Shown here piece after piece: positions 37,627 through 51,300 of a stretch of DNA of 64,000 nucleotides. The stretch is from positions 408,435-472,434 of the forward strand of contig JAHLTZ010000022.1 of NCBI GenBank assembly GCA_025786725.1. Reading direction: 5' to 3'. This DNA comes from Syncephalis fuscata. Lineage: Eukaryota; Zoopagomycota; Zoopagomycetes; Zoopagales; Piptocephalidaceae. The translations under genes and the position numbers were made by a program. Below the pieces are notes generated by a model. The model saw only the letters and a list, made by a program, of their open reading frames with translations, was not told the origin of the DNA and searched no databases. Each line of letters begins with the position of its first letter. The first letter of the stretch is position 1.

Positions 37627-39524
37627 ATGACTACACGGTTGGAGCGATATTTGACGTTTGTCAATACACAGATTGCTCGTAATAGTGGCGATAAATTAAG
37701 TGAGCGTCTTCGTTTAAGTGATTTACATACTGAACGACTTGAAGATGAAGTACGTCTTGTAAGTAATATGAGTAGATAACAAGTTATTAAATAACTATCC
37801 TATATACACTAGGTAACAACTAATCTATTTGACTTTTGTATTGAATAGAATACAGAGTATTGTGCTCGTATTTGTCGCAGTAAGCTTAAAGACCCGTGGA
37901 ATGAGCTTGTAGAACAGCATATTCAAGCGGGAATTGCTCATGCACGCCAAGATTGGCAAGGCGCGTTTAACTACCAGTTATCAATGACCAAGTAAGTTGA
38001 ATGCGGCTATACTAAAGCAGGGCCTTATATAAACATTAATAACTAATGAAATGGTATATTTAATGTTAAAGAACTTTATTACGTCTACTATCTACGTGTA
38101 ATCGGTGGATATTACCTGTGCTTTATACTGTTCTACGTGATTTACGTTATATTGCGTATAAAGTAAGTAGTTACAATAACTAATGAGTACTTTATAATCA
38201 CAGGCTATATGAACGACTATTTTAAACTAATTAACTATTAATGCTATAGGCTGATAAATCAGATAACCAAACAAACAAATCGCCACGACTTGAAGAGGCA
38301 GCCCGTACTATTAATCAGGCATTTTCACTTTGTGTTATGGATCGGTAAGTTGAATAAGCAAGTTTTAAATTAACTATAATAATAACAACAACAACAATAA
38401 TAATAATAATAATAATAATCACCATTATAAACCATCTATCTAGTTCGTCGACTATGAATATGTCACGGAAATGGGGCACATACTTTGTTATTAATCTATT
38501 GTTTGGTATTTATTTTAAAGTAATACAATTTGCTATGTTAGCTATCGTCATTCAGCTAATTATGATTTATTGAATTATCTGTCATGAATATTATAGCTTG
38601 GATCACAGAATTTATGTAAAAATATTCTACGAGCTATGACGGCTTCAGCATCTGATTTGCCTGCACTCCACCAATACCCTAAATCACACCAAGCTGGCTA
38701 CAAATACTACTTGGGGCTATTGGCCTTTCGAGAAGAGAAGTATTTAAAGGTACGTGTAGATATGAAGTTATTTAATCCAGATAATACTAATCTACTAACT
38801 AATTAAAAAATAGGCAGAAACCGATTTAGCTGAAGCATTTCGTATTTGTCAAAAAAATGCCATTCAACAGAAAGAGCAAGTAAACAATAGCTATTTAATT
38901 GCATAATTATTGACTTATTGTACAACAAATTATAGGCGTATATTAAAATTCCTCATTCCAATTCGACTGTTGCGTGGTATATTGCCGAGTCGAGACTTAT
39001 TGAAGCGCTATTCACGCATTTCCCTCGCCTACACGCCGTTCATCGAGGCCATTCGTACAGGAGACGTAAAAAGTTATGACAAGATGCTATTTGACCGCGA
39101 ACAACTACTTGCACGTATGGGTACATATCTTACCGTGGAACGGGCACGATACATTGCGGTGCGCACGCTATTTCGCAAAGTGTAAGTTACAACTGCTATT
39201 AATAATACATTGCCATTACTATTTGCTAACAAGTAATATCTCAATTTCTATAGATTTGTCATTAATGGCAAAGATACAAAGATACCAATGGAAAAGTTTC
39301 GTATTGCCCTTCGATTGGTTAATATTCCACATGATATGGATGAAATAGAATGTCTATTGGCCAATATGATTTATAAGGTAAGAGAGAGACACTTATCTGA
39401 CTATTCATCTAATATAACCTATTAATTATAGGGATATCTACGCGGCTATCTATCACATGAACGAGGCTATCTTGTGCTAAGTAATAAGGATCCATTTCCT
39501 GCACTCACTACTCTTTCATCGTAA
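37627..39524 (+). CDS. PCID2/Thp1-type PCI-domain protein (TREX-2, CSN12-like)
   Basis: Subunit that couples transcription to mRNA export. Ten exons, all in phase with no break: 37627-37758, 37849-37991, 38072-38162, 38250-38344, 38444-38519, 38597-38749, 38814-38875, 38936-39181, 39254-39377, 39432-39524, giving 404 residues, close to human PCID2 (399). The seventh intron must use a GC donor (GCAAGT at 38876) to preserve KERRILKFLIPIRLLRG. The TPR-like middle reads SHQAGYKYYLGLLAFREEKY. The PCI winged helix shows RGILPSRDLLKRY, VERARYIAVRTLFRKV, then LLANMIYKGYLRGYLSHERG and the typical NKDPFPAL end. Identity with this family is clear from the full-length order. Confidence 0.92.
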
Positions 39525-39647
39525 TAATGCACATATCAACATAATACACACACACACACACACAGACATACATAAATGGATACGCACATCCTATTTATTC
39601 TGCATTGAATAAAAAGCCATAAAGCAATACTGTTGTTTTAACAATTA

Positions 39648-42612
39648 TTAGCCGTAATTAATCTCCAGATCTCCTTCTCCAGGTGCATCAAGATCCACGT
39701 ATGATGTTACCTCACGATTCTGTCGAGGATCAAGTGCAAGTCTAATGATGAAAGCAATTAGTGTGTGTATGTGTGAACAAAAGTATATAGGCCCACAACT
39801 ATAAATAAATCCATTTCAATCTATTTGATTGGCATAATTACTTACTGGGGTGTCACAACTTGTGGTAAACCCGCCGCGGTCAAAGAACCAATACCTGCCA
39901 TGGCACCGCCTAATGCAGCCATTGACATGGCAGACGGCGTACGAAGAGCGCTTGTGGCCGGTAGTGATAGTGCGGGTGATGCAGTAGGTGGCTCAAATCC
40001 AATACGTGGAATCTGGTCCATGGGTGTGCCTACTGGGGCTGCAGCAATCTGTGGTATAAACGCGTTGGTCTCCCAGCCAATGGCTATTTTCATTGCGATT
40101 AGTTGTAGTAAAAGACTATGATTAATACATTAGCTGTGCTTACCATAAGGCTGATAACCAACTGAAGGAGCACCGCCAGGAGCGTCATTGATAAGAGCGG
40201 GAGAATTATTATTGTTACCATTGTTGTTATTAGTATTAGAAGTACTGCTATTGTTCAATGCAGATGCATTGATGCCTGGGACAGATCCCATCATGGCGGG
40301 GGGTTGTACATTGGGCATCAAACGATTTGGATCTCTAATGTAATTATTGTAGAATTGTTTCTGATAGCCACAATGATTAATAGAGTCGTTATTAGGTGCC
40401 ACTTCAATCAACTTACCTCTACCAAGTCTTCTACATTAATTGTATGTTTGTTGCCTAAATGTTTAATAACGAATTCTGGACCAAGAAATTGCTTATTACA
40501 CATGGTGCATGCATATCTTTGATCAGCTATTTTGGCCATGTAATCCCAGCTAATTATTATATTAATACAGCATCTATTAGAATATCTATATAATTACTAT
40601 TAATTCAATAAAACTTACACATCATCTGCTGCTTTACCACCCAATGCTTCTACATCAATTTTGTGAGCTGGTCTATCCTTAAAATCGAGTCGACCATCAA
40701 GTGCTCTTGTCCATTTATCCGCTTAGTCATTGTCAGCACATTTGTTTAATAATTGTCATTATTATTAAATTTACCATATGAATCGGGAATATCGCCCCTT
40801 TTACGAAAATGATGAACTGGACAGCGACGTTCCAAATCCATTGGACTATCGGCACCAATACCGCAATAGTAGCAGAACATATGGACACGACGTAGATATT
40901 CGATAAATAAATCTAATTGTTTTTTGACCTATTATATTAATTAGTTAATATGTAAATAAAATCGATTACAATAAGAAAATATCAATATCAATAGCTTACC
41001 TTCCATAAATCAATCGACTCCATTGTTCCATTGGTTTCTTCTTCCATCTTTGCCGTACTGATACGCTCAAATAATGCGCCTACTACCTCAATACCATTGA
41101 GTTCACCGCGTACTTCGTCATCTAGCACAGTTACAATATCAGAGATACGAGAAAGATCCTTGCGTAAACGTGCTGGATGACTAGCAACTTCGGGTGCGTA
41201 GCGTGGCTTAGTATTCGAAGCAAGCTTATGGAATCCTAAATGAAATTCAAATTCTTCAATCTAGCCAACAATCATTATTAGTCTTTATTCAATAATATAA
41301 ATAGATCAAAATAATTATTTATCAATACCTTTTGATTATTAAGCTTTTCAAACGACTCTTTTATATCTGCGCCATCTTTTAATACAATCCATCCAATACG
41401 ATGGAATCGTTTAAGTGCATTTGGATCGGATACGGCCAAATAACGGAAATTATCCACAGATTGACACATCTACGTAGTGAATCATTAGTCTAAACCGCTC
41501 CAGGTTATTTGTCGTGTAATAATCATCACTTACCTCTACGACTTTATCCCGACCAATAGCTGGTGTAATACTTTTAACAAATAGAATTGTTTCAGATTCT
41601 GCCTCAGAATCTATATCCATAACTGCCGATTCAACTATAATGACATAATATTAGCCAATGAACATATTCCCCGTTTATGTTGATTATCACTTACTTGGAC
41701 CGCCTTCATCAAGTGAAATATAATCCAAATTACCCGCTTCCACGTCCTCTTTAAACTGTTTATAGTTCTCAATTTTTAGTGTACGCACTTCATCAACCCA
41801 GCGCTTTCTTTCCATAGGATGATATTTTTCCCTAAACCATGCCATTTCTTTATGGGCTTCAAAAAACTTTTTACATTGTCGCTTAGTACAATCACGCTTG
41901 TAGGCGGCATATTGCTCGCTGAGATCACGATCATCATAGCGACGGCCACGTGTTCGACTATTAACATAATCGGCAAATTGACGGAAAGATACCATGTAAT
42001 CTAGCTTGTAAGGATCAAATCTAATTTGCCAAATATTAGTTATGTCTTCAACTGTTCCCTAATTTATACTTACTTGTCACTGTAGATTATAAAATAATTA
42101 TTTCGTAATAATGAATATATATATATTAATAACAATTATATAGCTTATTAGTATTACTAGTATTGTTATTGCTTACTCTCGATCGCGTGCATCATCATCT
42201 ATATGAATATTAGTATATAATAGTATATCTATATGGTAGTAAACAGTGTCGCTCGCGTATAAACATACCTCCGTAGCGCGAAGTTGGCCGATAGCCTTCG
42301 CGACTATAGTCTGGCATATAATGGTCGCCATTATCACCGTGTGGAAATGACCGACGTCTTGGTGAAGGAGAACGATATCGGCGCCGTCCAACTAGTTTAG
42401 ACAGCATTAATTACTGACAATATATCGATATATACATTTGATTAGTTATAATACTTGCATCGTTCAGGACTTCGGCTTCTGCTAGAGCGTGTTCGTCTAA
42501 TACGATCATCTGACGTTTCGGGAGAAAACTCTCTTATGGGACTTCGTCGCCGATCACGTCCAAACTGATCGCGCGATTCGCGACCAAATTCATCGTCGTT
42601 GTAATCTGCCAT
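39648..42612 (-). CDS. ARS2/SERRATE family RNA-processing zinc-finger protein
   Basis: Nuclear adaptor linking the cap-binding complex to RNA fate, including small-RNA pathways. It starts MADYNDDEFGRESRDQ at 42612 with an Arg/Ser-rich N-terminus (RSRSPER, SPSPRRRSFPHG). The first intron has a GC donor (GCAAGT, 42453-42458). Further exons: 41687-41995 region with YMVSFRQFADYVNSRTRGRR and AHKEMAWFREKYHP (the ARS2 N-terminal domain), an RRM-like part at about 41280-41470 (FHRIGWIVLKDGADIKESFE), the signature zinc finger at about 40430-40540 (YACTMCNKQFLGPEFVIKH, then LGNKHTINVEDLVE), a Pro/Asn-rich low-complexity tail (NNNNGNNNNS), and a C-terminal SYVDLDAPGEGDLEINYG matching the conserved ARS2 end. 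The exon number is at least nine; not every boundary was resolved. Its presence next to an RdRP in the same window fits an active RNAi system. Confidence 0.88.
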
Positions 42613-44018
42613 TGTAATAAGCTATCGCTTGCCGTCACCGGTTATTCGACGATTTTAACTGCGTGCGTGCGTGTTTGCGTGTACACTGGCAATTTCCCAG
42701 TAAAAAAAGAAAACTAGAACCAGTGCTTATCGCTGCTATATCGCAAGTTAACCGATGCACTGCACCAGGCGTAGCCAATCGATCACTCTTATGCCCAAAA
42801 GCAAAGCAGAGTGTATACACGACACTGTTATTAGAATCTACCAGATAAAGCCACGTAAAAACCCAACCGGATTAGCATATAGTCCACAGGGTCAGTCAGT
42901 AAGTAAATAAGTAAATAAGTAAGTAAGATTGAAATATAATAAAAAAGAGAGAGAGAGGAATCATAACAAAAGAGATCGCGCAACAAAATAGTCATCGCGT
43001 AGCATATATATACTAGTCGCATACAATAGTAATTGCCATAGCAAATAACAACATCAGCATGCCCGTTATCGTGTATACAACTATTTACCAATATCTCTAT
43101 TAGTAAACCAGGCTGCATCCGCCGACCTGGCAACAACAAACTAATAGTGTATGTGCGATTGTGGGTGTGAGACCTACCAGAAAACAGAGAGGCGACAAAT
43201 GCTTGTGTGAACAAGAAGTCAGTCTCACAGCATTGAAGGCGTATTTTCCACTTCTCCACTTGCGCGGGACAAGAAGTAGCTGAGCTATCTATGGCATCAA
43301 TGAAGATTTAAAACTATGATAGTTTAAAACTGGCAAAGTTGATTTAGTGCTTTATGATTTGCAATTTAGATAACTAAACAACACGTTATCCTGGTGTTAT
43401 ATTATAACGTTAGTTTCCGATGCTTATTATCGCTTACCTTAACACTCGAAATACAATGTGTTAGTTGATTATATTATTTGATAATAAACTTACTCCTTAT
43501 TGGTTAATAATTACCACAGTTTTAGTTATAGTAAATTAAGTAGCTTGTATAACACCGTGGAAATAAAATGAAACTAGAGGTTAATAATATTTTATTGATA
43601 TTAGTAGTTATGGTTATATAAAAAACATAAATAAATAGAATATAAATACTTTGTACTATTTAATTACTAAAGCAACGTATTAGCCTGTATAGCTGCTTAT
43701 AGGTTTATAGCTAATAAGTAATTACTAGGCGTATTATTGCTAATAGTTATCGTTGATGATGTTTTATATACATACTATTTCTGTGACCGATCGTGTGCGA
43801 CTTTGATTATTCAATCACATGGTATATTCTAAACCACACTTTCACAGGACCCTGTCCAAAATATCAGGATAGTAACAATATCAATGGTGCGAGTCATTAT
43901 TGTTGTTGCCGCTTTTTGCCTATCAACTATTTATTAATAGTATTGGTAACCAATCTAGGCTCTTTTCTGTCGATCGAATATAGATTTTTGGAAATATTGA
44001 CCTTTTCAACCAAACGCC
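42613..44018. other. Intergenic between divergent ARS2 and UPF0662 genes
   Basis: About 1.4 kb. The near side contains simple-sequence tracts: GTAAGTAAATAAGT-type at 42898-42930 and GAGAGAGAG at 42946-42957. Two frames over 60 codons occur, but they are Arg/Leu-rich with no features. Not called. Confidence 0.45.
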
Positions 44019-45595
44019 ATGTCCATCTCAACTACGCCATCAGCTGAGCGAGCCGCCCTAACTGATCTTGTCTCACTAAAGCATCGTCTTATGCTATTAA
44101 GACGAACTACAGACTCTATTAGCACACCAGCCATAAATCAGATTTATAGCGAAGTAAATGAGAAAGTTAAAGAGTTACTAAGCGAACGGGATAAAGAAGA
44201 TAAAGCGGCTGAAGCTTCTAAAAGTGCAATTCTAAGCAATGGGGAATCGGCCAATGAAGATGCCAGCCCGTATTCCATACGCAGTCGTGTCAATGATGTA
44301 ATCAATACTATATATCAAATAATTTCTTTATTCTGGATGGCATTGGGTAAAAATCGCGAGCCACCTGCTACCTATATCCAACTTGTTACGTTAAAGGTAA
44401 GCGTACTAGCTATGGCTTGTATTAGAGTGATTAATTAGCTTTATTAGCGTTCGTTGACGGTATTGGATGAATCGGGAGTTTACACTACGAGTAGGCGATA
44501 CAATTCGTAATAATCTAATTAGCAATACTAATAACTTATTAGATGATATAAAGCCTTATGAGACGAGACTTAACGAGCTAATGGAAATTATAAAGCAGAC
44601 TCCGGCTGGAAATATGCCTAGTGGTTTAGAATTACTAATTCAATCGGTATCCAAGTTATGTGGTAAGTAACTGCCTCATTGCTTTATTAATTTATATTAA
44701 TGTAGCTATTAGAGAATTTGGTAGAAAACTAAAACAAACAGCCGAAGAAGTTAATCCAATACTTTTACCAATTCAAACAAAATTGGTCAATTTGCGTAAT
44801 AGACTTTCTTGTTTGGTTGCAGATGAAGCAGAAATTTGCAATGAAGAAGTCATTCAACAGTTACAGCGTGAATTACGTGAAATCGATTCACAGCGTAAAG
44901 ATGGAAAATTTGTTGCGCCGGATGGTTCGATCCTAAAGGACAGGCTCAACTAGTTGGAATGTTAGAAGACTGCTATGACGATATCCACGACCTATTGGCA
45001 CTCGACAGAAAGTTATGTCGGATGAGATTCAACCGTTTTATGACAAACTAACTGAACTGCGGCGTCATCTCCAGTATTTATTGTCAACACATCGGTGGAC
45101 GTGTCGTGAGACGGATCTATGGCAGTATCAATTGCAGCTTCAAGAAATATCAAGTCTTCGTCGCCAAAATGGCCAGTTTGTCAATTCGGATGGAGAAATT
45201 ATTGCCGGCCAATCAGTATTGCATTATTTACTTCAGCGTTGCTATAGATTACTTAATATGCTTTATTCGGCAAGCGAACCCATTGCCAACTCATTAGTTC
45301 CTATTCATAATCAACTGTTGACGGTACGCAGATTTCTGATTGAAATTCACAAACTAGAAGGTGCACCATCAGGTAAATAGTGCTATAAATTGAAAATGTA
45401 TAATTAATTGCCTTAATAGAATCCGAGCTATTTCCATTGCAAATGAAACTAGCGCAAATAGATAATATTCGCGTTAACGGCAAGTTTGTTGAAGAAGACG
45501 GTACTATTCCAGAAGGACAGGCAATTGTTATGTCATTGTTGAATGAGTGTTATGATCGTTTATTTGAACTTCGTGCAGAAATACCATCGCAGTAA
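44019..45595 (+). CDS. UPF0662 / DUF2408 family protein
   Basis: Fungal family of unknown biochemical role, related to yeast YPL260W. First exon 44019-44396, then 44448 onward, with further introns at about 44665-44706 and 45374-45419, ending at 45595. The helical repeat unit is seen three times. Each starts with a PIQTKL- or PFYDKL-like helix and ends with a conserved turn: RKDGKFVAPDGSI with GQAQLVGMLEDCYDD, RQNGQFVNSDGEIIAGQSVL, and RVNGKFVEEDGTIPEGQAIV with LLNECYDRLFEL. This internal repetition is characteristic of the family. The frame breaks near 44495, 44935 and 45010. The last two each look like one missing base; the first is an extra base or two missing. Broken frames at three points would normally mean a pseudogene, but the same error type occurs all over the window. 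Confidence 0.82.
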
Positions 45596-45864
45596 AAATT
45601 TATGTTTGTTGTTGATTTAATAAAGCAAAAAGTAATAATGTTGCTACAAAAATGACTAATAATTGTTCCCTGTCATTACGTATTATGTATTATTTGAAAA
45701 CGCAGTTTATTTTTATTATTATTATTATTATTTACTAAGATTAAGTCAAAATAGTCAGGTTGTATCATAATGGCTATTTATTGAGCCGTATTGTGACAAC
45801 TCTTTTAAATATACCATAATAATTCTTTTTAGCTACATTATACTAGTTAATTTTTAGTTGATTA

Positions 45865-46957
45865 TTAAATAGGCTGTGGAATAAGCAGCTCTTTAATAGT
45901 CTTGCAAATGGCGCGTTTAATTTCTAAAAGTGGCTGATCGATTCCATCACGAATACATGAAGAAAGTGATTTCCCATCCGCTGGGACAAAAACTGATTGC
46001 ATAATTCCTGTAATATGTTCATTCGCTTCCTTAACCTCGTTGTATGTACCCTTTGATCTCTTTTCGACAGAGCTTACAGTATAGGCTTTTTCGAATTGTA
46101 CAAATGATATAGCATTTCCATTATCATTAATACAGACATCTAAACACTATGTTAAAGCCATTCAAATACTACTATACATAATACTTACCGCCCAGGTCAC
46201 GATTAACATGCCATCCAAGTCTTCGAATTGCCAATAAAACTAATACAATGCTTGTTTAATAGAGCTTTAATAGAATAGTTCAAACACTTACCATCTTTGA
46301 TGTTTTCGACTACTTTTAATCCAAATGTATCAATTTTCTTTGTTCGGCTTCATCTATCTTTGGCCAGCGATAAAATCCTTTTCCAAAATCGTGCCAATGT
46401 TCTGACACCATATCATATTTTTTAAATAAGCCTCTACCGTAATCGACAAGTTTTTGGTCACATCGATAATCTGTAACGTAGCAAGTCGATGCTTTCATAG
46501 CAACCGGAAAAGCATGAATAGGGCCATGGCTTATTTTTTTACCTGATTCGTTATTGATAACCTTATGGAGCAGTTTCTAATAAAATGACAGGAATTAGTT
46601 AATGGCAGCAAATTGCTATATATAGCGTACATCATGTAATTGTTTGGCCGGTTTATTTTCAGGAATACATGTCACCATAATCTTGTTGTTTTTGAACATT
46701 CCTATAGCTGAACTACTACTTGATCCAGATATTTCAGTAATTTCGACATTATTCTGAGCAAACGGATCGGTTCCATCCAAAAATAACCATAAAAGTATTT
46801 TACTATTGTAAGATTAAGTACATACATAGGAAAAACTGATAAGCTACAAACCTTTTGAAAATGGCCCTGGAACAGCATCAACATTAGACAATACTGAGGC
46901 TATTGTCAAAGTAATAGCAACAAAAGTAAGCTTAAATTTGGTATTCAGTATCATCAT
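45865..46957 (-). CDS. Secreted protein of unknown function (multi-exon)
   Basis: Unrecognised. The start at 46957 gives a signal peptide (NTKFKLTFVAITLTIASVLS) followed by NVDAVPGPFSK. About six exons join through GT-AG introns. Recognisable stretches: DPFAQNNVEITEISGSSSSS, GMFKNNKIMVTCIPENKPAK, then ASTCYVTDYRCDQKLVDYGR, WHDFGKGFYRWPKIDEAEQ, one base missing near 46340 in an AAAGAAAA tract, then IDTFGLKVVENIKD, FYWQFEDLDGMLIVTWA, CLDVCINDNGNAISFVQFEK, and a C-terminus IRDGIDQPLLEIKRAI ending PQPI. Six or seven cysteines suggest disulfides. I do not know the family. The sequence of exons is coherent, so I consider the gene real. Confidence 0.6.
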
Positions 46958-47522
46958 GATATGATACTAAGTGTTCCGTCAATATAAAATTCGTATTGAA
47001 TATGAGGCATACTTGCGAAAAAGGAGGTAATGATAGGCAAAAGGCTTAACAAAAATACTTCTGGTTTATATGTTGCATACTGAGTTAATTTATTGATACT
47101 CCATAAAGAAATGGTACGCGTGGGCGCCAGGATATAATTGTACAATCACGTTTGTTTCAACCAGTAGAAATAGGCGAATGACTTTCTATATTTACCAAAT
47201 TCTGGATTGGATACCATTTTGAACTATGACCCAGTTCATTTAGATAGCACTGTGTCTTGTATTTACAACACGTAAATAACAAACTGTCATTAAACTGAGT
47301 TTTTAGTACAAATTAAATCTATTTGGACGTAATAAATAGTAATTGTGAACTTGTCAAAGCTATACATATATATTGCTTAAATAACTAATTATTTAAATAT
47401 TCAATGCTTTAATATATATAAATATTTTTTATTATTTAAGTGCGTAAATATACTAATAAAAATAGCGTTTGACACTGCGTTATAAATATATAAAATAATA
47501 ATAATAAACGTATGATAAATCA
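46958..47522. other. Intergenic, nothing recognised
   Basis: AT-rich gap between two minus-strand genes. A 63-codon frame at 46954-47145 has no features. Confidence 0.35.
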
Positions 47523-49102
47523 TTAATTCTTTGGTCGCCATCGTGCACCATATAAATAAACTAATGCTGGCAATATACTACTAACTGAAAAGACCAGTGC
47601 TATGATTGTAAATGTCCAACCATTACCAAGTGAATCAACCATTTGAACAGCAAAAAGCGGTGTGATAGAAGCGAGCACTGCGCGTACAAAATTAGCCAGA
47701 CTAACTACAGATGCTGATCTTGACGTAAACGCATCAATTAAATAAACATTGACTACAGTATTGCTAATCATTAAGCCAATAGACACTATAATAATAGTGT
47801 TGTTAGCACTAAGCTATATCATTTAAACAATTCCACTTACTAATGAATGTTCCAATCAATGGTGTAAACCAATGAAAATTGGCATTTAAAAACCAGCCAT
47901 ACCTGTTGGAAACAGTTAGTTACTATTATGGTGTTGCTTAATAAACTTACAATAGAAATCCAAGTGGTGTTAAAATTGCCGAGGGCCATAATGCAATTAA
48001 ACGTACTTCAGCAGGTGGTTTCTCTTGTCTTTTGGCCTGCTCCTTGGCAAGAATGTAGTCGGCGTATTTCCCGCTAATTATTGTTCCAGTAATATTCCTA
48101 AGCCACTGGCTAAAAACGTTAAGCCAACCTGAGTCGTTGTAAATCCATACTGATTGATGAATGTGCGAGGCAATATAGTGATAAGCAAATACATAAAGCC
48201 AAATGCTATTCCAGGATATAGCATAGAAAATGTGACTGCTGGGAAGCGGAAGAAAATCAGCGGTCGAATTGGATTGAAACGACCTGACTTTTGGCGCATT
48301 TCTTTGTATAAAGTCTCGGGCATGGATAATACGTTAACAATGAGTGCCAAGCCACCTAATCCAGTCAGTAACCAAAAGATACTGTGCCATCCATGATATT
48401 GATTTAGCACACCACCAATTATTGGGCCTAGAATAAAGGTGTTAGTTAATATATACTATATTCTAATAGACTACATACCAATAACTGGGCCAATAAGAGG
48501 TCCAAGTAAAAAATAGCCCATTTTACTGCCTCGTTCGTGAATGTGGAAAACATCTGCAACACTTCCTGCACCAACGGCTGTGGCAGCCGACGAGCTACTT
48601 GCTTGGAGTATCCGCATAACGAGCAAAAGGCCTATACTGTTTGAAAGAGCGCATCCCACTGAAGTAAGAACGTACAATGCCAAAGAGACAATGTAAATTG
48701 GACGGCGGCCAAGTCGTTCCGAGAGTGGTGCCCAGACCATGGGTGCTATACCATAGAATAAAATGAAAAGTGAAACTGTAAGATTTACCATGGTGGTGGT
48801 GGTGTTTAAGTTTGTGGTAATATCCAGCAGTGCTGGTACATAGATGGTACTTGAAAGCGGGCCAAAAAAACCTGCTAACCCAGCTTGAAATAGAATCCAG
48901 TTCTTTTTTCGTTGGCTGAAAGCATTCACCGGAAGGTGTTCATCGTTGCCAGCTACGATATCTGATGCCAATGCAGGATTGGCATGCTTGGTGTCAATAC
49001 TAGGAACGGCAATAGCTACAGATGATTCAACTAGCAACAGAATTAGTAACCTGGTCGTTAATAAATGATTTCCTATTTACCTGTTTCTGTGTTAGCCGCC
49101 AT
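47523..49102 (-). CDS. MFS drug:H+ antiporter (DHA1-type, 12 TM)
   Basis: Plasma-membrane exporter resembling fungal multidrug or polyamine transporters. The first exon, 49081-49102, encodes MAANTET. Then 48479-49030, about 48000-48428, a small exon at about 47840-47900 (YGWFLNANFHWFTPLIGTFI) and the last exon ending at 47523. TM1-TM2 read FQAGLAGFFGPLSSTIYVPA. Motif A between TM2 and TM3 is WAPLSERLGRRPIYI. TM4 is MRILQASSSSAATAVGAGSV. Motif C is LLGPLIGPVIGPIIGGVLNQ. TM6 onward: HGWHSIFWLLTGLGGLALIV. One base is missing at about 48078-48085 before TIISGKYADY. The substrate cannot be read from the sequence. Confidence 0.87.
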
Positions 49103-51300
49103 ATTAGCTATGCTAGTTTCGTTAAAATGCTACAATAGGTAGCGAAGACTTAGGGATAATGCAATGGATAATAAAGGGTATCCATTAGACTTGAGAACAA
49201 AGAATTTATACAGTTCCTCCACATCAATTCAATTTCATCTGATATTTCTGGATTTCCTTTTTTGGATGTGATGAATAAGCATTTAGCCGGATAAAGCACT
49301 GAGCACAATGTATCACTATGACTCGGCTCCGTTTAGAATCACGAGTTGCATCGGCATTCCCGCTTATAAGTTTATCCCACGCTATTCTATTTCTGTAACA
49401 GGTTGAAGGGGATAAAAAAACAAATCAACTCGGATATTCACGGAACTTGAAATTAACAGGACTGGTTTGTTTCGTTTTTTTGGTACATCTGCACGACTGC
49501 AATAAATTAATATTGGTTTACTCGAGTTTTTTTGCTATTCAAAGCGAAAGCCATTGAAATCATATCGTGACAATACTTTATTGATGGCATAATTGTAGTA
49601 TTTTTGTTCGAAAACCGTACTGCTTAAGTCCTTACTGCCTTTAGCACAAAAATAAAGCATGAAACAGCTACAATCGAAAAATAAGGTGGATTAGGACATA
49701 TTTCCACAGATTCAAAATTGTAACGTAGGATATAGATAAAAACATAATGCTTACAGCAATCTAACTAAATAAAGATTAAAAAAGGCAAGCTCTTTAGCTA
49801 TAAATAAACACTTTATAGTATATCAATGCTTGTAACACTTATAGTGGACCTATTGCACTAAAATTGTATTTTCGCTTGAATGGTAAATATAATTGAACCG
49901 ATGTTAATGTTTAGTATGGTAGCGAGCATTTGTACTACTACAATTGTCTCAAAAAATACACACTAAATTGTGTAAGCATCAATTTCTCGTTCATTGTCAC
50001 TTTATCCACTTACCAATGGTATATGTTATATAGTTTTGCATGGCAGTGACAGCAATGGAAGTGCATATTGATTGAATAAAATTTACATAGTGATAAAGCG
50101 CAATTAATGCCCCAAAGCCAATAATGTAAAAACCAATGCCGCCCATAGACTGGGCTGTAGTCAGCGTTTATGTAAATGCATGTGTCAGTATAATGAATGT
50201 ATATACATGTAAAGTTTGATATTTTTTAAGACCTACTGTTGCAAATCATCAGGCTAATACCTTGTTTTTTATAAAAAATTACAATTATTGACGCACCTAC
50301 CGTAAAGCCCACTATTACAAGTACAACCAGTGATTTTTTAAGCTTGGAAATACGTAAAACTTTTGAACTTAAAGTTGGAATAGTGAGCAATTGGAAAAAT
50401 TCAACCTTATTGTTTAATAATACACCAGATAGTCATCATAATATTAGACCAGTGAATATTTATATGAATTATATTTAAACTTATATCTTATATCACGTAT
50501 GCTTAAATTTTAGACTAAATAATAAATTATGGTTGTATTAACTTTTTAAAATTCATAGTAATTACAGCAATGTTTTATGATTAATAATAGTAACAATGTA
50601 ATTCCTCATACCGGCCACAAATGTAATAATATGGAATTAAATTATTTTATTTATATTGTTACTGTTCTGATATTCCAGACAGGGTCTTGTGCAAGTGTGA
50701 CCAAGAGATATACCATGCGATCGATTACAAGAATAATATATTTATCGAATATTAGTACCGATTACTAGTAACAAATGCCTATTACGACAATATGACGAGT
50801 AGCTACTTGTTAGTTGTAGGCATGTGAGCAGTTACCTGAACTAATATGCTGCACTAATGATGAAATACTACAAGGCATTCCAGTTTTATTATTAGTTATG
50901 TTTACTATATAATGATAGCTTTATTCAATATCAATAAAGAATAATCAAGTTTCTAGTCCAATATTATTTCTACTTAGTGTCATACAAGTTATTCAGTTTA
51001 TTATAGTTAAACTGTGGTAATTAATGACCAATAAGGAATAATTTTATTATAAAAGCAATACAGCCAAACAACACATTGTATTCTGAGCGTTAAGGTAAGC
51101 GTTAATAAGCATCAGAAATTAGCGTTACAGAATAGCAACAGGATAAGATGTTGTTTGGTCATCTAAGTTGCGATTTCTAAAATTAGAAGCGTAATAACAT
51201 TAATAAATAATAACAAAGTTTAAGAAAGTAAATGTTTTCAAGTACTAGCCTATAAACAAATACTTAGTATTATTTGTAAATGAAATTAGCTAATATGATC
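49103..51300. other. Mostly gene-free; possible small membrane-protein gene
   Basis: Between about 50010 and 50400 the minus strand encodes two hydrophobic segments flanked by plausible splice sites: LKKSLVVLVIVGFT followed by a GTAGGT donor, and MGGIGFYIIGFGALIALYHY followed by a GTAAGT donor. Together they could be part of a small multi-pass membrane protein, but I cannot find a start or end. The rest shows nothing. From about 50900 the sequence resembles 58240-58540, i.e. it belongs to the duplicated block described below. Confidence 0.35.

Noticed and set aside
37627-39524. Proteasome subunit Rpn3
   Set aside because: Both are PCI proteins, but the full exon set matches PCID2/Thp1 in length and in the SHERGYLVLSNKDPFPAL end.
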